A stretch of 64,000 nucleotides of DNA from Bdellovibrionales bacterium (GTDB lineage Bacteria; Pseudomonadota; Alphaproteobacteria; UBA9219): positions 1 to 64,000 of the forward strand of contig JBAZRW010000007.1 in assembly GCA_041662785.1 (NCBI GenBank), in the 5' to 3' direction. Positions 48,688 to 58,287 of this stretch are shown in pieces. Position numbers and translations under genes: made by a program. Under the pieces are notes generated by a model. That model did no database searches and was not told where the DNA came from. It saw only the letters and a program-made list of their open reading frames with translations. How positions within the stretch are numbered: the first letter of the stretch is position 1; the number at the start of each line of letters is the position of its first letter.

Positions 48688-49563
48688 ATGCGCTTTCCCC
48701 TTTCGCTTTGCCTTTTAGCCATAGTCCTTGTCACCACACCCGCTGGCGCGTCGCCGCAGCCCCTTAAGGTCGTGGCAAGCTTTAGCCTGCTTGGCGATAT
48801 GATCCAACAAGTGGGCGGCGAGGCTGTGACAGTGAACACGCTGGTCGGCCCCGATCAAGACGCGCATACCTTCGATCCCACGCCCGATGCCGTTAAGCTG
48901 ATCGCGAACGCGGACATCATCGCCATCAGCGGCCTTGGCTTTGAGCCGTGGATGAACAAACTCATCAAGGCCTCTGGCACGAAGGCCAAGCTTCTGGTCG
49001 CCTCGGCCGGCGCCTCGCCACGCCATATGGAAGGGGAAGGCGACATCGATCCCCACGCGTGGCAGGATTTGCGCAACGGCGCGTTGTACGTCAGAAACAT
49101 CTATGGCGCGTTAAGTGCCGCAAGACCCGACGACGCTGCGACAATGAAGGAACGCGCCCGCGTCTATCGCGATGAGCTTCTTGCCCTTGATCAAGAAACG
49201 CGGAATGCTTTTGCCGTCCTTGCGCCGGAAAGGCGCAAACTTTTGACCTCGCATGATGCCTTTGGCTATTTCGCGAAGGCCTATGGCCTGCAAATCCTTG
49301 CGCCCATGGGGATCAGCACGGACGCGCAGCCCTCGGCCTCAACCCTTGCCGCACTGACGGATCAGATTAAAAGCGAAGGCGTAAAAACCTTTTATATCGA
49401 GAACATGACCGACCCGCGCCTGACCCAACAGCTAGCCAAGGATACTGGCGCAAGGATGGGCGGCACGCTTTACGCCGATGCGCTTTCGGCCCCCGATGGC
49501 GACGCCCCCACCTATCTGGCGATGATGAAAAGCAACATCAAAAAGATTTTGGAGGGGATGTAG
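48688..49563 (+). CDS. znuA: Zinc/manganese ABC transporter substrate-binding protein
   Basis: Predicted 291-residue periplasmic metal-binding protein of cluster A-I. The signal peptide is MRFPLSLCLLAIVLVTTPAG. Metal ligands are in PDQDAHTFDPTPDA, DIDPHAWQDLRNG and LTSHDAFGYFAKAYG. The long His-rich loop of ZnuA is absent (only PRHMEGEGDIDP), so manganese cannot be excluded. I prefer the ATG at 48688, with gagg upstream, to 48676. Divergent from the znuC operon; the shared 80-base region contains no site I can confidently assign to Zur. Confidence 0.88.
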   Translation: MRFPLSLCLLAIVLVTTPAGASPQPLKVVASFSLLGDMIQQVGGEAVTVNTLVGPDQDAHTFDPTPDAVKLIANADIIAISGLGFEPWMNKLIKASGTKAKLLVASAGASPRHMEGEGDIDPHAWQDLRNGALYVRNIYGALSAARPDDAATMKERARVYRDELLALDQETRNAFAVLAPERRKLLTSHDAFGYFAKAYGLQILAPMGISTDAQPSASTLAALTDQIKSEGVKTFYIENMTDPRLTQQLAKDTGARMGGTLYADALSAPDGDAPTYLAMMKSNIKKILEGM

Positions 49564-49569
49564 CGAAGC

Positions 49570-50880
49570 CTACTCCGCGATTTCGACGCGGTTGCGCCCT
49601 GCTTCTTTCGCGCGGAAAAGAGCGACATCGGCACGCACCAGCAAATCATCGATGGTGCTGTCCGTAGGCCTAAGTTGCGCAACGCCAAGGCTGGTCGTGC
49701 ATTGAATCGTTCCTTCCGCCATCGCAATCGGCGTTTCACGAATGTGCGCGAGCAAGCGGCCTGCGACCTCGCTGGCCGCCTGCAATTCCGTCTCGGGCAA
49801 AAGAACCGCAAATTCCTCACCACCCAGACGACCCATAATGTCGGACTCGCGCAAGCTTTCAAGGCTGGCGCGCACAACCGTCCCCAGCGTCACGTCACCA
49901 ACCGCATGGCCAAAGGTATCGTTGACCCGCTTGAAATGATCCAAATCCATCATGATGATGGAAAGCCCACGCCCGAAGCGCCGCGCACGACGAATTTCCT
50001 GCTCGGCCTGATTCATAAAACTACGCCTATTGCTGATGCCCGTTAGCTCATCCGTGTTGGCCTGATGGAAAAGCTCGTCCTCCAGCTCCTTGCGCTTGGA
50101 AATATCGCTAAGGGAAACGAGCGTGGCGGGCGCGCCCATATAGCTCATGCCAATCGCCGCCAGCTCGGCCAAGAAGGCGCGGCCTTGCGCCGTTTTCATG
50201 CGCACTTCGATATCGCGCACGTCGTGAATGGTATCGATCATCGAGTGGATACGCTGGCGATCCTCTTGATCAACATAAAAATCAGAGGAACGGGATTTCA
50301 GCAAAGGCCCCGCGCTTTGCTCTAACAGCAAGCACGTCTTGCGATTGACGAACATCATCCGCCCGTCGCTGCGCCGCGCGATAAAAACGGGCACGGGCAA
50401 AATCTCTAAAATCGAGCGCAAAGCTTGCTCATTATCCATCATCGTCGCCTCAACCTCGACTTGGCGCGTGATATCAAAGGCGCACAGATGGACGGCCTGC
50501 TGCCCATGCCAATTGATAAGCCTCTTGGTGACCGAAAGCCATATCTCGCGCCCATCGCGATGCACGGCAGGCATCCGCCCAATCGGCGCAAAAGTCGCGC
50601 CGCGAATAATATCGTTGTAATCTTGTTCAACGTCGGGCCAGCTTTCTGGCGAATAAAGGGGACGAATGAGCGGCAACGCCATAATCTCTTCCGCGCACTC
50701 ATACCCAAAGAGCTGTGCAAAAGAGTCGTTGGCGTAAAGCGGTCTAAAATTACTGTGTACCAAAACGCCCTGCACCGCGCCATCGATTAAATCCTGAAAA
50801 TTGGGCAACAGGCTATCATCGCGGCGGCGCGGGGTGCGCCGGCGTTCACTAGCAACCAAATCAGGCGACAGCTTTTTCAT
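49570..50880 (-). CDS. PAS-GGDEF diguanylate cyclase
   Basis: Predicted 436-residue signalling protein with two PAS domains (about 30-140 and 155-270) and a C-terminal GGDEF domain. The active site reads GRLGGEEFAVLLPE, intact, with NTDELTGISNRRSF before it, so it should make c-di-GMP from two GTP. No product-inhibition RxxD five residues before the motif is seen. There is no membrane segment. The start at 50880 (MKKLSPDL) is chosen over the longer frame because the latter's first 29 residues overlap a region without coding bias. Confidence 0.88.
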   Translation of the reverse strand: MKKLSPDLVASERRRTPRRRDDSLLPNFQDLIDGAVQGVLVHSNFRPLYANDSFAQLFGYECAEEIMALPLIRPLYSPESWPDVEQDYNDIIRGATFAPIGRMPAVHRDGREIWLSVTKRLINWHGQQAVHLCAFDITRQVEVEATMMDNEQALRSILEILPVPVFIARRSDGRMMFVNRKTCLLLEQSAGPLLKSRSSDFYVDQEDRQRIHSMIDTIHDVRDIEVRMKTAQGRAFLAELAAIGMSYMGAPATLVSLSDISKRKELEDELFHQANTDELTGISNRRSFMNQAEQEIRRARRFGRGLSIIMMDLDHFKRVNDTFGHAVGDVTLGTVVRASLESLRESDIMGRLGGEEFAVLLPETELQAASEVAGRLLAHIRETPIAMAEGTIQCTTSLGVAQLRPTDSTIDDLLVRADVALFRAKEAGRNRVEIAE

Positions 50881-51174
50881 TAAAAAGGTATAACAGGATT
50901 CCGCGCCTTTGGCCAAGAGCAAGGAAAGAGGCAGCAATATCTTTTCCCTTGTTCCGTTTTTGATCAAAAAAGGAGGCTCCCCCTATAAAGCAAAAGAAAT
51001 CTGCCTCAAAAAGGCATTCATCCAATTGATTTGATTGAGCTATTATCTATTTCCCCCACACCAGCCACCAATATCGCGCCATGAGAAAAAGAAGAACGTA
51101 CACGTCTTTTTAAGATTCCCTGTTGTAGGGGTGGAAAAGGATGAAATCAGGATGACCCCTTAAGGAGACGCACC

Positions 51175-51648
51175 ATGCCCAAGACAGCCACGCTTTTGGA
51201 TCGCACGTTTGATGAAGGCGTAGCGCTGACCATGGAGGCTCGTAACTACATCGCGTTTCAAGAAACATCGGGTCGTGGGACGCAAAACCTCCCCCATAAC
51301 TTGCACGTTGGGTATCATCACACGCGTGTTTCCGCGCGCCTTATTCAGGTGATGACATGGCTCTTGGCTATGAAGGCGTTACTGTCGGGTGAGATTTCGC
51401 CTGAGCAATTTTCCGCCCCGCAATATGCGCTAGGCGGCGGCGATGAGTGCGAGAATCCTATCGGCAATGAATTGGAAGAGTTGCCTTCGGGCCTACGCCA
51501 ATTGCTTGAGCGCACACACCTGCTTTATGCGCGGATTTTACGTCTGGATGCGATGGTGCGCGATAAATTGGCGGCAGGCGAAGTGCCCAACTTTGGCATG
51601 ATCCAAGGTATTCAGATCATCGATCCGCCCACCGATCCCTGTCAGTAG
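51175..51648 (+). CDS. DUF1465 family, RcdA-like cell-cycle protein
   Basis: Predicted 157-residue helical protein of the DUF1465 family. TFDEGVALTMEARNYI, RVSARLIQVMTWLLAMKALLSG and LRQLLERTHLLYARILRLDAM are the recognisable segments. In Caulobacter the family member RcdA is an adaptor that helps ClpXP degrade CtrA. A good ribosome site (aaggaga) precedes the ATG. Together with ccrM in the same window it points to a CtrA-type cell cycle. Confidence 0.8.
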   Translation: MPKTATLLDRTFDEGVALTMEARNYIAFQETSGRGTQNLPHNLHVGYHHTRVSARLIQVMTWLLAMKALLSGEISPEQFSAPQYALGGGDECENPIGNELEELPSGLRQLLERTHLLYARILRLDAMVRDKLAAGEVPNFGMIQGIQIIDPPTDPCQ

Positions 51649-51673
51649 GGATTCCCTGCGCCCTCGCCGCCGC

Positions 51674-51856
51674 TTACGATTGAAATAGCGCGAAATAGAG
51701 GACGTAAAGCCAGCTCAACCACCCATGGATAAGCATCCATAGGATCGATTTGTTGGCGCTATACGACAAAATCATCGCGACAACACCGCCATAGCTGATG
51801 CCGTATTTAATGATGGCAGGGCCAACATAGCTAAACCGGCGTTCAATAATGTCCAT
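51674..51856 (-). CDS. Small membrane protein
   Basis: Predicted 60-residue protein with two hydrophobic helices (about 17-32 and 38-56). The ATG at 51856 (MDIIERRF) follows gaggag. Not recognised. Confidence 0.6.
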   Translation of the reverse strand: MDIIERRFSYVGPAIIKYGISYGGVVAMILSYSANKSILWMLIHGWLSWLYVLYFALFQS

Positions 51857-52005
51857 AGGCGACTCCTCTCTGTTGAGATCACATGCGTGGATGAGTTTAG
51901 CCCCCGCGGACCTAAACGCCAAGCGGCGAAAAGGCGTGGGAAGAACGCCGCCCCCCCATAAAACACCTTATTGATTTCACAACCATTAAGTGATACTTTA
52001 TGGTT

Positions 52006-53013
52006 ATGAAAAACATCAAAGCCCTAACCCAAAAACAGAAAACACTAACGGCGGCGCGTCCTTTGCCAGCAGAGGTGACGCGTAACCTGAATGAGTGGCT
52101 GCGGGTCGAGCTGACCTATACCAGCAACGCGATTGAGGGCAACACGCTCTCACGCGCTGAAACGGCTGTGGTGCTTGAAAAGGGGCTGACGATTTCCGGA
52201 AAGCCACTCAAGGATCATCTTGAGGCAACCAACCACGCGGCGGCCTACGATTGGGTGATGAGTCTAATCAAGAAGAAGACGCACCAAATTGATGAGGCGA
52301 CGATTCTTGAGATTCATCGCCTCGTTTTGAAGGGTATTCACGATGATGCGGCGGGACAGTATCGTGACCTGCCTGTGCGTATCGCAGGCTCAACGGTCAT
52401 CTTGCCAAATGCGGCTAAAGTGGCGGCGTTGATGAAACAGTTGGCCACATGGCTTGCCAGCAAACCTAATCTTCATCCCGTTGAACTTGCTGCGCAGGCG
52501 CATTATCGGCTTGTGACGATCCATCCTTTCACAGATGGGAATGGCCGTACGGCGCGGCTCTTGATGAATCTCATCCTTATGCAGTCAGGATACCCGCCAG
52601 CGATTATCAGACCAAAGGATCGTCTTCGTTATATCCGCGGCCTTGAACAAGCCCAGTTGGGCGGCAGCATCGATGATTTTGAAGATTTTATTGGGGAGGC
52701 GGCTGAGCGATCTTTGGATATTTATCTTAAAGCCCTTGATAAAAACACTTCCCCAATTCAGATGAAGCCGAAAGCAGGGAGCCTGATAAAAATTGGCGAG
52801 CTTGCAAAGCAAACGGGGGAGACGGCGGCGACCCTTCGTTTTTGGTTGAAGGAGGGATTGATCGCCTGTGCCCAGCGCACAGAATCCGGTTATCAGCTTT
52901 TTGATAAAACGATGATCGCACGAGCCAAACAAATCCGCACGCTTCAGGTGAAACGGCTGACTCTATCTGAAATCAGCGAGAAGCTTATTAAAGCCGATGT
53001 GCAGGAAGAATAG
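52006..53013 (+). CDS. Fic domain protein fused to a MerR-like DNA-binding domain
   Basis: Predicted 335-residue protein. The N-terminal inhibitory helix is TSNAIEGN; the Fic active site is HPFTDGNGRTARLLMN (about residue 172), complete with His, Asp, Asn and Arg. Residues about 262-330 form a second domain, IKIGELAKQTGETAATLRFW with the RTESGYQLFD wing, which is a MerR-type helix-turn-helix. Fic enzymes transfer AMP to hydroxyl groups of proteins; the DNA-binding domain suggests autoregulation or a transcription-related target. Stands alone; no separate antitoxin gene is needed because the inhibitory helix is built in. Confidence 0.88.
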   Translation: MKNIKALTQKQKTLTAARPLPAEVTRNLNEWLRVELTYTSNAIEGNTLSRAETAVVLEKGLTISGKPLKDHLEATNHAAAYDWVMSLIKKKTHQIDEATILEIHRLVLKGIHDDAAGQYRDLPVRIAGSTVILPNAAKVAALMKQLATWLASKPNLHPVELAAQAHYRLVTIHPFTDGNGRTARLLMNLILMQSGYPPAIIRPKDRLRYIRGLEQAQLGGSIDDFEDFIGEAAERSLDIYLKALDKNTSPIQMKPKAGSLIKIGELAKQTGETAATLRFWLKEGLIACAQRTESGYQLFDKTMIARAKQIRTLQVKRLTLSEISEKLIKADVQEE

Positions 53014-53072
53014 TAACCCAAAACACATGAATAACTTCACCCCTAACTTGTTTTTTTTGATAAGGCAGCTGT

Positions 53073-53684
53073 ATGACTAACGAAGCATGGTGGGTCGAGT
53101 TTATCAAAGACCGTCACATAAGAGATAACAATATAACAGAGAGATGCTCAAATCTTCTGCTATCACAGCTTGTTAACATGCCAAGTTACGGGGGCATGAA
53201 ATATCCCTTCCAGTTTGTTGTTCATGAAATTCTGGCATTAGAAAACAAAGGAGAGAAAACACAAATAAAGAAGGCAGCGGCGTTTAAAAGAGACGAACTA
53301 GCCGGCTTTTGGAAAAAACATTTTTATGTCCCCAGTTATCATTTGGGAGAAAATGCCAGACTTGCGCTGGGGCTTGATAAGAAAGATACCTCAAAATTTG
53401 CATCTCTCATCTCGTGTGCTTCTAAAGCAATGGGATATACCGCACTTTTGTCAGATGTTGAAAAACAAGTCTTTGCTAAAGAATTATCAGAACAGTGTAT
53501 GAAGCAGGTTTTAGAAAGAAGAAAACATGCGGAAAACACCGGTGATTATTTGGTTTTTGTCCCGCATAACGGTAAAAACTATTGCCTATGTATAGCAAAG
53601 CATTCTCAAGATTCTTTTGTTCGGGACTGCATCGAAAAATGTATGCCCCAATTTCCATTCCTTCGGGAACCACTAGGGAAATAA
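53073..53684 (+). CDS. Hypothetical protein, AT-rich gene
   Basis: Predicted 203-residue cytosolic protein of unknown family with several cysteines and a C-terminal segment YLVFVPHNGKNYCLCIAKH. The gene is clearly more AT-rich than its neighbours and sits between a Fic gene and a tRNA, which suggests horizontal acquisition. The ribosome site is weak. Confidence 0.55.
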   Translation: MTNEAWWVEFIKDRHIRDNNITERCSNLLLSQLVNMPSYGGMKYPFQFVVHEILALENKGEKTQIKKAAAFKRDELAGFWKKHFYVPSYHLGENARLALGLDKKDTSKFASLISCASKAMGYTALLSDVEKQVFAKELSEQCMKQVLERRKHAENTGDYLVFVPHNGKNYCLCIAKHSQDSFVRDCIEKCMPQFPFLREPLGK

Positions 53685-53746
53685 ATGGGTCCCCGCCTAC
53701 GCGGGGACACTCTTTTCGTAAGCTCGTTCCTCGCTAACGAAAAGAT
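53685..53746. repeat. Two hairpins before tRNA-Gln
   Basis: gtccccgcctacgcggggac is a perfect hairpin, followed by cttttcgtaagctcgttcct and cgctaacgaaaag, a second one. The second resembles the sequences around 42470-42500 near the other tRNA. Confidence 0.7.
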
Positions 53747-53747
53747 G

Positions 53748-53822
53748 TGGTTGGGGCGGGAGGGATCGAACCTCCGCATGGTGGAATCAAAATCCACTGC
53801 CTTACCGCTTGGCGACGCCCCA
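53748..53822 (-). tRNA. tRNA-Gln (anticodon TTG)
   Basis: 75 bases with CCA encoded. The acceptor stem tggggcg pairs with cgcccca; the anticodon loop reads ttttgat with TTG as anticodon; the T-loop is ttcgatc. Starts with U1 as is usual for tRNA-Gln. Confidence 0.96.
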
Positions 53823-54071
53823 ACAGAAGCAGACTGCATAAAAGGAAGAAATCTGCTCCAATCACCCACGTTTGTTAGATTCTAGACCCAAAAACGGGGG
53901 TAGCGGAGGCGCACCATAGCCCTTCAAAAAGTTTTTTGCAACTGCCCTTCCCACCCGTCAATTTTTCTGGTTTTGGTGGGAGGTGGCCTCCATCAGAAGG
54001 CTTGCCTCCCCTTACCGACTTGATAGAATGACAACGGGGCCACGATACCGCGCTCCCGCAAAGGATAGCTT

Positions 54072-55004
54072 ATGACCAAAAAGTCGCCCCCCATGGAAAA
54101 CACTGGCTTGGCCATTCGCCAAAAGGGGAAGACCTCTCTTGCCGCCAAGAAAAAGGGCGGAGCCGCCGCCATCGCCCTAACCTTTATCAGAAAAAGGACA
54201 TTGGTCTGGGTTTGCGATATTGAAAAGTCATCGACCATTTTGAATGACATAAGATACATCAATGAGGCCGAGGAATTCCTCAAGCGGTTTTATGCCCTGA
54301 CGTCAATCCTTGTTCGCGTGACGGGGGGCATTGTTTACAAAGGAACAGGCGATGGCTTTCTGGCGGCCTATGAGGTAGCGCTTGATCGCGATCTTGGACG
54401 AGAAGCCGGAAAAATCTTTGCGGCAGCATGGCACCTAACCCGTCTTATCAGCGCTACGCAATTGGGTGTCGCGTGCCCCAAAAGATTTAAGATACGTCAT
54501 GGCATCGCTCTTGAGCCCGATTCAATCCTGATCGAACACAACACAACACAAATTAAACTTATTGATATTATCGGGCGAGGCGTTGTCCTTACCTTCCGTC
54601 TAGCCGGAATCAAAGTGCCCTTCCCCAGCATTGTGACACAAAAGAACCTTGTCGATGCTGCCGCCGCCAACGGCTGTAACTATACCTTTCACAAGATGAA
54701 ATTCTCTCATGAAGATTTGCTGAAATATTTTAAGGGAGAGAAATGGTCAACCAACAAGGTGTATGCCTCGGCTGACTCTTCTTTGCAAAAGGGCAAAGCC
54801 CCTGCCCCCCGTCAAGGAGGGCAGAAAACAACCCACGCCCTCTCCTCGGGCATACCCCTGTCGGAACAACAGTGGCTTTCAGACCTTTACCATGAGCTTT
54901 TGATCGGCGCACCGTGGGCCCAGCAGGCGGCCAAGAAACTCGATGAGATTGTTAGGGTTCGTCCTCTAGCCGCACCGCGCAAGAAAGGCCAAGCCCGCGG
55001 CTAA
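54072..55004 (+). CDS. Class III nucleotide cyclase-like protein
   Basis: Predicted 310-residue protein with a divergent adenylate/guanylate cyclase catalytic domain at about 42-215. The first metal Asp is in WVCDIEKSSTILND and the second in YKGTGDGFLAAYE; both are kept. The transition-state Asn/Arg positions are not clear, so activity is uncertain. The N-terminal 40 residues are basic. The C-terminal 90 residues are Pro/Ala-rich with no known fold. Convergent with the hybrid kinase gene (4-base overlap), which hints at a shared signalling theme only. Confidence 0.65.
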   Translation: MTKKSPPMENTGLAIRQKGKTSLAAKKKGGAAAIALTFIRKRTLVWVCDIEKSSTILNDIRYINEAEEFLKRFYALTSILVRVTGGIVYKGTGDGFLAAYEVALDRDLGREAGKIFAAAWHLTRLISATQLGVACPKRFKIRHGIALEPDSILIEHNTTQIKLIDIIGRGVVLTFRLAGIKVPFPSIVTQKNLVDAAAANGCNYTFHKMKFSHEDLLKYFKGEKWSTNKVYASADSSLQKGKAPAPRQGGQKTTHALSSGIPLSEQQWLSDLYHELLIGAPWAQQAAKKLDEIVRVRPLAAPRKKGQARG

Positions 55005-57271
55005 GCGCTGGTTTCCACCACATTGCGCACAATGGCCTTAAGCAAGGCGATCAGCTCTTTTTTATTAATAGGCTTCGTCATGTAGCCATCAAGCCCTGCG
55101 GCTAACCCCTTTTGCCTCTCTTCGGGGAGCGCCGCCGCCGTCAAGGCGTAAATGGGAAGCCTCTTCCCATCATGGCGACGCGCTTCTTCATCTCGAATAT
55201 GCGTCGTGGCCTCAATCCCCCCCATGACGGGCATCTGCATGTCCATCAAAATCAAATCAAATTTGTCTTGGCCTAATTTATCAAGCGCCTGCTGGCCATC
55301 GTTCGCCACCACCACCTCATGCCCCAATTTTCCCAGCATGGTTTTGATAATTTTCTGGTTAAGCTCCATATCCTCAGCCAAGAGAATTTTTAAGGCCACC
55401 GAAGGCTCCGTCTCGCCCTCGCCGCCCGACGAAGCATCCACAGGTTCCTCTTGTCCGGCGGGCGCGATCTCATACGGAATGGTAACGGAAAAGGCGCTGC
55501 CCTTCCGCTCCACGCTATGCAGAACAATGGCGCCCCCCATAAGCTGCGCCAACTTATAAGAAATCGTCAGCCCCAGCCCCGTTCCGCCGAAGCGGCGCGT
55601 GGTTGAGTTGTCCTCCTGTGAAAACGCTTCAAAAATCTTTTTCTGTTTTTCCTTGGGAATACCAATTCCTGTATCTTGAACCACAAAGACAAGAACGACA
55701 TGCCCGTCCTTCATAGACTTTGTTTTGACAAGAAGCGTGATGCTTCCTTGCGCTGTAAATTTCAAAGCATTTCCAAGAAGGTTGAGGAGAATCTGCCTCA
55801 ACCGGACGGGATCCCCCATAAGCTGGCAGGGGACATCGGGATCAATCGTGCGAATTAGCGACACGCGGCTTTCATTGGCGCGCAAATAAAGGGGCTTGAT
55901 CATCTCATCAATCACGGAAGGAAGATGAAACGAGATGGTTTCAAGGCTCATCTTTCCGGCTTCGATCTTCGAGAAATCAAGGATGTCATTAATAATCGTC
56001 AAGAGCCACTCTGACGACACCTTGACGTTTTCAATGTATTCATATTGTTCTTTATTCAAGTCGGTTTCCAGCGCCAGCTCCGTCATGCCAATAATGCCAT
56101 TCATGGGCGTTCTAATTTCATGGCTCATGGCTGCCAAAAATTCTGACTTGGCTTTATTCGCTTCCTCAGCGTGCAAGCTGCTGGTGCGCAGGTCCGCCGC
56201 CATGCGCTCCAGCTGTTCGCTTTTTTCCCGAAGCTCATGCTCCACCGCTTCTCGTCTGGCTATCTCCTGAGACAAAGATAGGTTGCGATCCTGCAACTCA
56301 AACCGCCTTTTGTCCGACTCGGCAAACTCGGCTTGGAGACGAAGCGTCCGATTGCGCATTTTGATAAGCAGAAATACGGCAGCCAAAAGAAAAATAGGAA
56401 AAACGGAAACAATATATAAAAACGGACGCGAGGTTATGTCCCCATAAAGCTCTTGTTCCCCCAACAACGTAACAAACGCCCCAGGGATCCAAGCCAATGG
56501 AGTCAAAACAACCAAATCATAATCAGGAATAAGGCGGCGCGATTCACTGGCAAGGGAGAAAACCTCATTCCATTTATGTTTCAAAAGCAGCGGGACGGCC
56601 TCAGCTTTCAAACGATAGGGCTGATCAGGCAGGCGAACCTCCTTCCCCTCTTTTGTAACAAGCACCTCCAAATGGCCCTTATCTTCATCCGTCGGTTGGA
56701 CAAAAAAGTGTGTGACATACTTCATGTCGACGGCAAGGGTGACGCAGCCACGGGGCTTTCCCCGATACGAAACTGCCGCCGCCGCAATAAATTGGTTCTC
56801 TTTCTGATCAACAATAAAATGGGTCTTTTCACAATCATGCGCCGCTTGCGGCAAGGGCGGCGATTCAGGCAAGGTATCGACCAGAACTTCTCCCGCCTCA
56901 GAATAATACAGCAAGCGATTGCGTTTGCCACCGCCCAAGGATTCTCGGTGTTTGACTTCCTCAAGAAAAGCTGTCTCGACGGAGGTAAGGCTGGCCTTCA
57001 ACCCATAGCGGGGTGACATGCCAAGATCCTTGTTCGTTAGATAGGACATAAGAACAAAAGAACCGGCTATGTCCACCGCATCGGTGCTTAGCCCTCGCGC
57101 AAAATCGTCCAAGGCGGCGGCATGCCGTGCGCTACTGGCAACTTGCCGCGCATTCGCGACATTTCTTAATTGTTCTTGCGACTCAAAAACATTTTTTAAA
57201 AGAACAAACGCATAGACGCAAAAAACAAGCGTTGCGAAAAGGGGCCATTTAGAGGCGAAACGAATTGACAC
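55001..57271 (-). CDS. Membrane hybrid sensor histidine kinase / response regulator
   Basis: Predicted 756-residue kinase. Membrane helices at about 10-28 and 285-305 enclose a periplasmic sensor of the double-Cache type. A coiled coil leads into HisKA with MSHEIRTPMNGIIGM (phospho-His), then HATPase with LLNLLGNALKFTAQG and GTGLGLTISYKL. The receiver domain has the phospho-Asp in DLILMDMQMPVMGG. Start is GTG at 57271 with ggaggag in front. It begins 12 bases after the solute-binding protein gene, so both are one operon. No output domain beyond the receiver. Confidence 0.93.
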   Translation of the reverse strand: MSIRFASKWPLFATLVFCVYAFVLLKNVFESQEQLRNVANARQVASSARHAAALDDFARGLSTDAVDIAGSFVLMSYLTNKDLGMSPRYGLKASLTSVETAFLEEVKHRESLGGGKRNRLLYYSEAGEVLVDTLPESPPLPQAAHDCEKTHFIVDQKENQFIAAAAVSYRGKPRGCVTLAVDMKYVTHFFVQPTDEDKGHLEVLVTKEGKEVRLPDQPYRLKAEAVPLLLKHKWNEVFSLASESRRLIPDYDLVVLTPLAWIPGAFVTLLGEQELYGDITSRPFLYIVSVFPIFLLAAVFLLIKMRNRTLRLQAEFAESDKRRFELQDRNLSLSQEIARREAVEHELREKSEQLERMAADLRTSSLHAEEANKAKSEFLAAMSHEIRTPMNGIIGMTELALETDLNKEQYEYIENVKVSSEWLLTIINDILDFSKIEAGKMSLETISFHLPSVIDEMIKPLYLRANESRVSLIRTIDPDVPCQLMGDPVRLRQILLNLLGNALKFTAQGSITLLVKTKSMKDGHVVLVFVVQDTGIGIPKEKQKKIFEAFSQEDNSTTRRFGGTGLGLTISYKLAQLMGGAIVLHSVERKGSAFSVTIPYEIAPAGQEEPVDASSGGEGETEPSVALKILLAEDMELNQKIIKTMLGKLGHEVVVANDGQQALDKLGQDKFDLILMDMQMPVMGGIEATTHIRDEEARRHDGKRLPIYALTAAALPEERQKGLAAGLDGYMTKPINKKELIALLKAIVRNVVETSA

Positions 57272-57283
57272 GATCTCCTCCCC

Positions 57284-58165
57284 TTAATCCTTTTTCAGAA
57301 AGAATTCGGGGAAAAAACTCCGTATTCCCAGAAAGTATTTATCAACAAGCAGGTCATACATTCCATTGGCTTTGATCTGAAAAAGGTAATTGTTAAACGC
57401 ATCCCGCAGCTCAGGGGACGATGGAGAAAACGCTGTTGCCAAAGCCTGCTCCTGCGATATAGGACCCAGCACTTTGATCTTGCCCGCCCAATCGTGCAAA
57501 TCAAGGATAACATCCGGCGCGTCCAAAAGTGTCAGATCGGCTTTGCCATCAACCAGCGACCGCGCGATGCTGCGGGAGTTAGTGTCTTCGTCAAGACGGT
57601 GAAAATTGGCAACCTTGTTCTCAAGATCATAGTTTCGGGGATCAAGTTTTGTATTTTTCACGACCATCAGGCTGCTTTTCCCAATCAGGGCTTTTGTCTC
57701 AACAATGTCCTTGTTCAAGTTGTCGCTTCCCTTAATGGGCGCTAGTGGCGCGTTCGCGCGCGCAATAAGAAAAACTTGCGAAGGAAAGGTCGGCGCGGAA
57801 TAAAGAAAGAACGGTTCGCGCCATGAAAAAATGGCGAACCCCACAGAAATCAAGTCGCCCTTGACGGGATAGTTTCCCTCAAGAACCCCTCCATCCTTTT
57901 TGCGGACAATGTCCTTGCCCAGCAAATCGCGCACAAGGGTTGAATGCTGGCTTGACACAAAAACATATTTGACGCCAAGATATTTGGCAAAGCCTTGGAT
58001 GATTTCAACATCAAACCCATCGCCAAAGCCTGTCACAAAATTCGCATAAGGAAATCCAAGATGCCTGATTTCGCCTCGCGCCTTAATATCCTGAAGATCG
58101 CCAGCGTTGGCGCAGGGGGAAAAAAGGGCAAAAAAAACGACGAGGCAAAGCCCCAATTTTTTCAT
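57284..58165 (-). CDS. Periplasmic solute-binding protein (SBP_bac_3) linked to the kinase
   Basis: Predicted 293-residue exported protein: signal peptide ending SPCANAG, then the amino-acid-binding fold with GFDVEIIQGFAKYLGVKYVF, GFAIFSWREPFFLYS and DGKADLTLLDAPD. There is no permease or ATPase nearby; instead the next gene is a membrane kinase with a periplasmic domain. It may therefore act as a ligand-presenting sensor component rather than a transporter part. This is inference from position. Confidence 0.85.
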   Translation of the reverse strand: MKKLGLCLVVFFALFSPCANAGDLQDIKARGEIRHLGFPYANFVTGFGDGFDVEIIQGFAKYLGVKYVFVSSQHSTLVRDLLGKDIVRKKDGGVLEGNYPVKGDLISVGFAIFSWREPFFLYSAPTFPSQVFLIARANAPLAPIKGSDNLNKDIVETKALIGKSSLMVVKNTKLDPRNYDLENKVANFHRLDEDTNSRSIARSLVDGKADLTLLDAPDVILDLHDWAGKIKVLGPISQEQALATAFSPSSPELRDAFNNYLFQIKANGMYDLLVDKYFLGIRSFFPEFFLKKD

Positions 58166-58287
58166 ATTGGTCTCCCCTCCACGTCAAAAAAGAAAAAAGA
58201 GCACTCCATCATCAGGCGGAATCGTTAAAAGAACGATAAGGATCAAAAACCGTACGTTTTACCAAGCGCATAGGCCTAGGGCGTAGT

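Noticed and set aside
48607..48688. Zur operator between znuC and znuA
   Set aside because: A ctataccatag palindrome is present but does not match a Zur consensus well enough to call.
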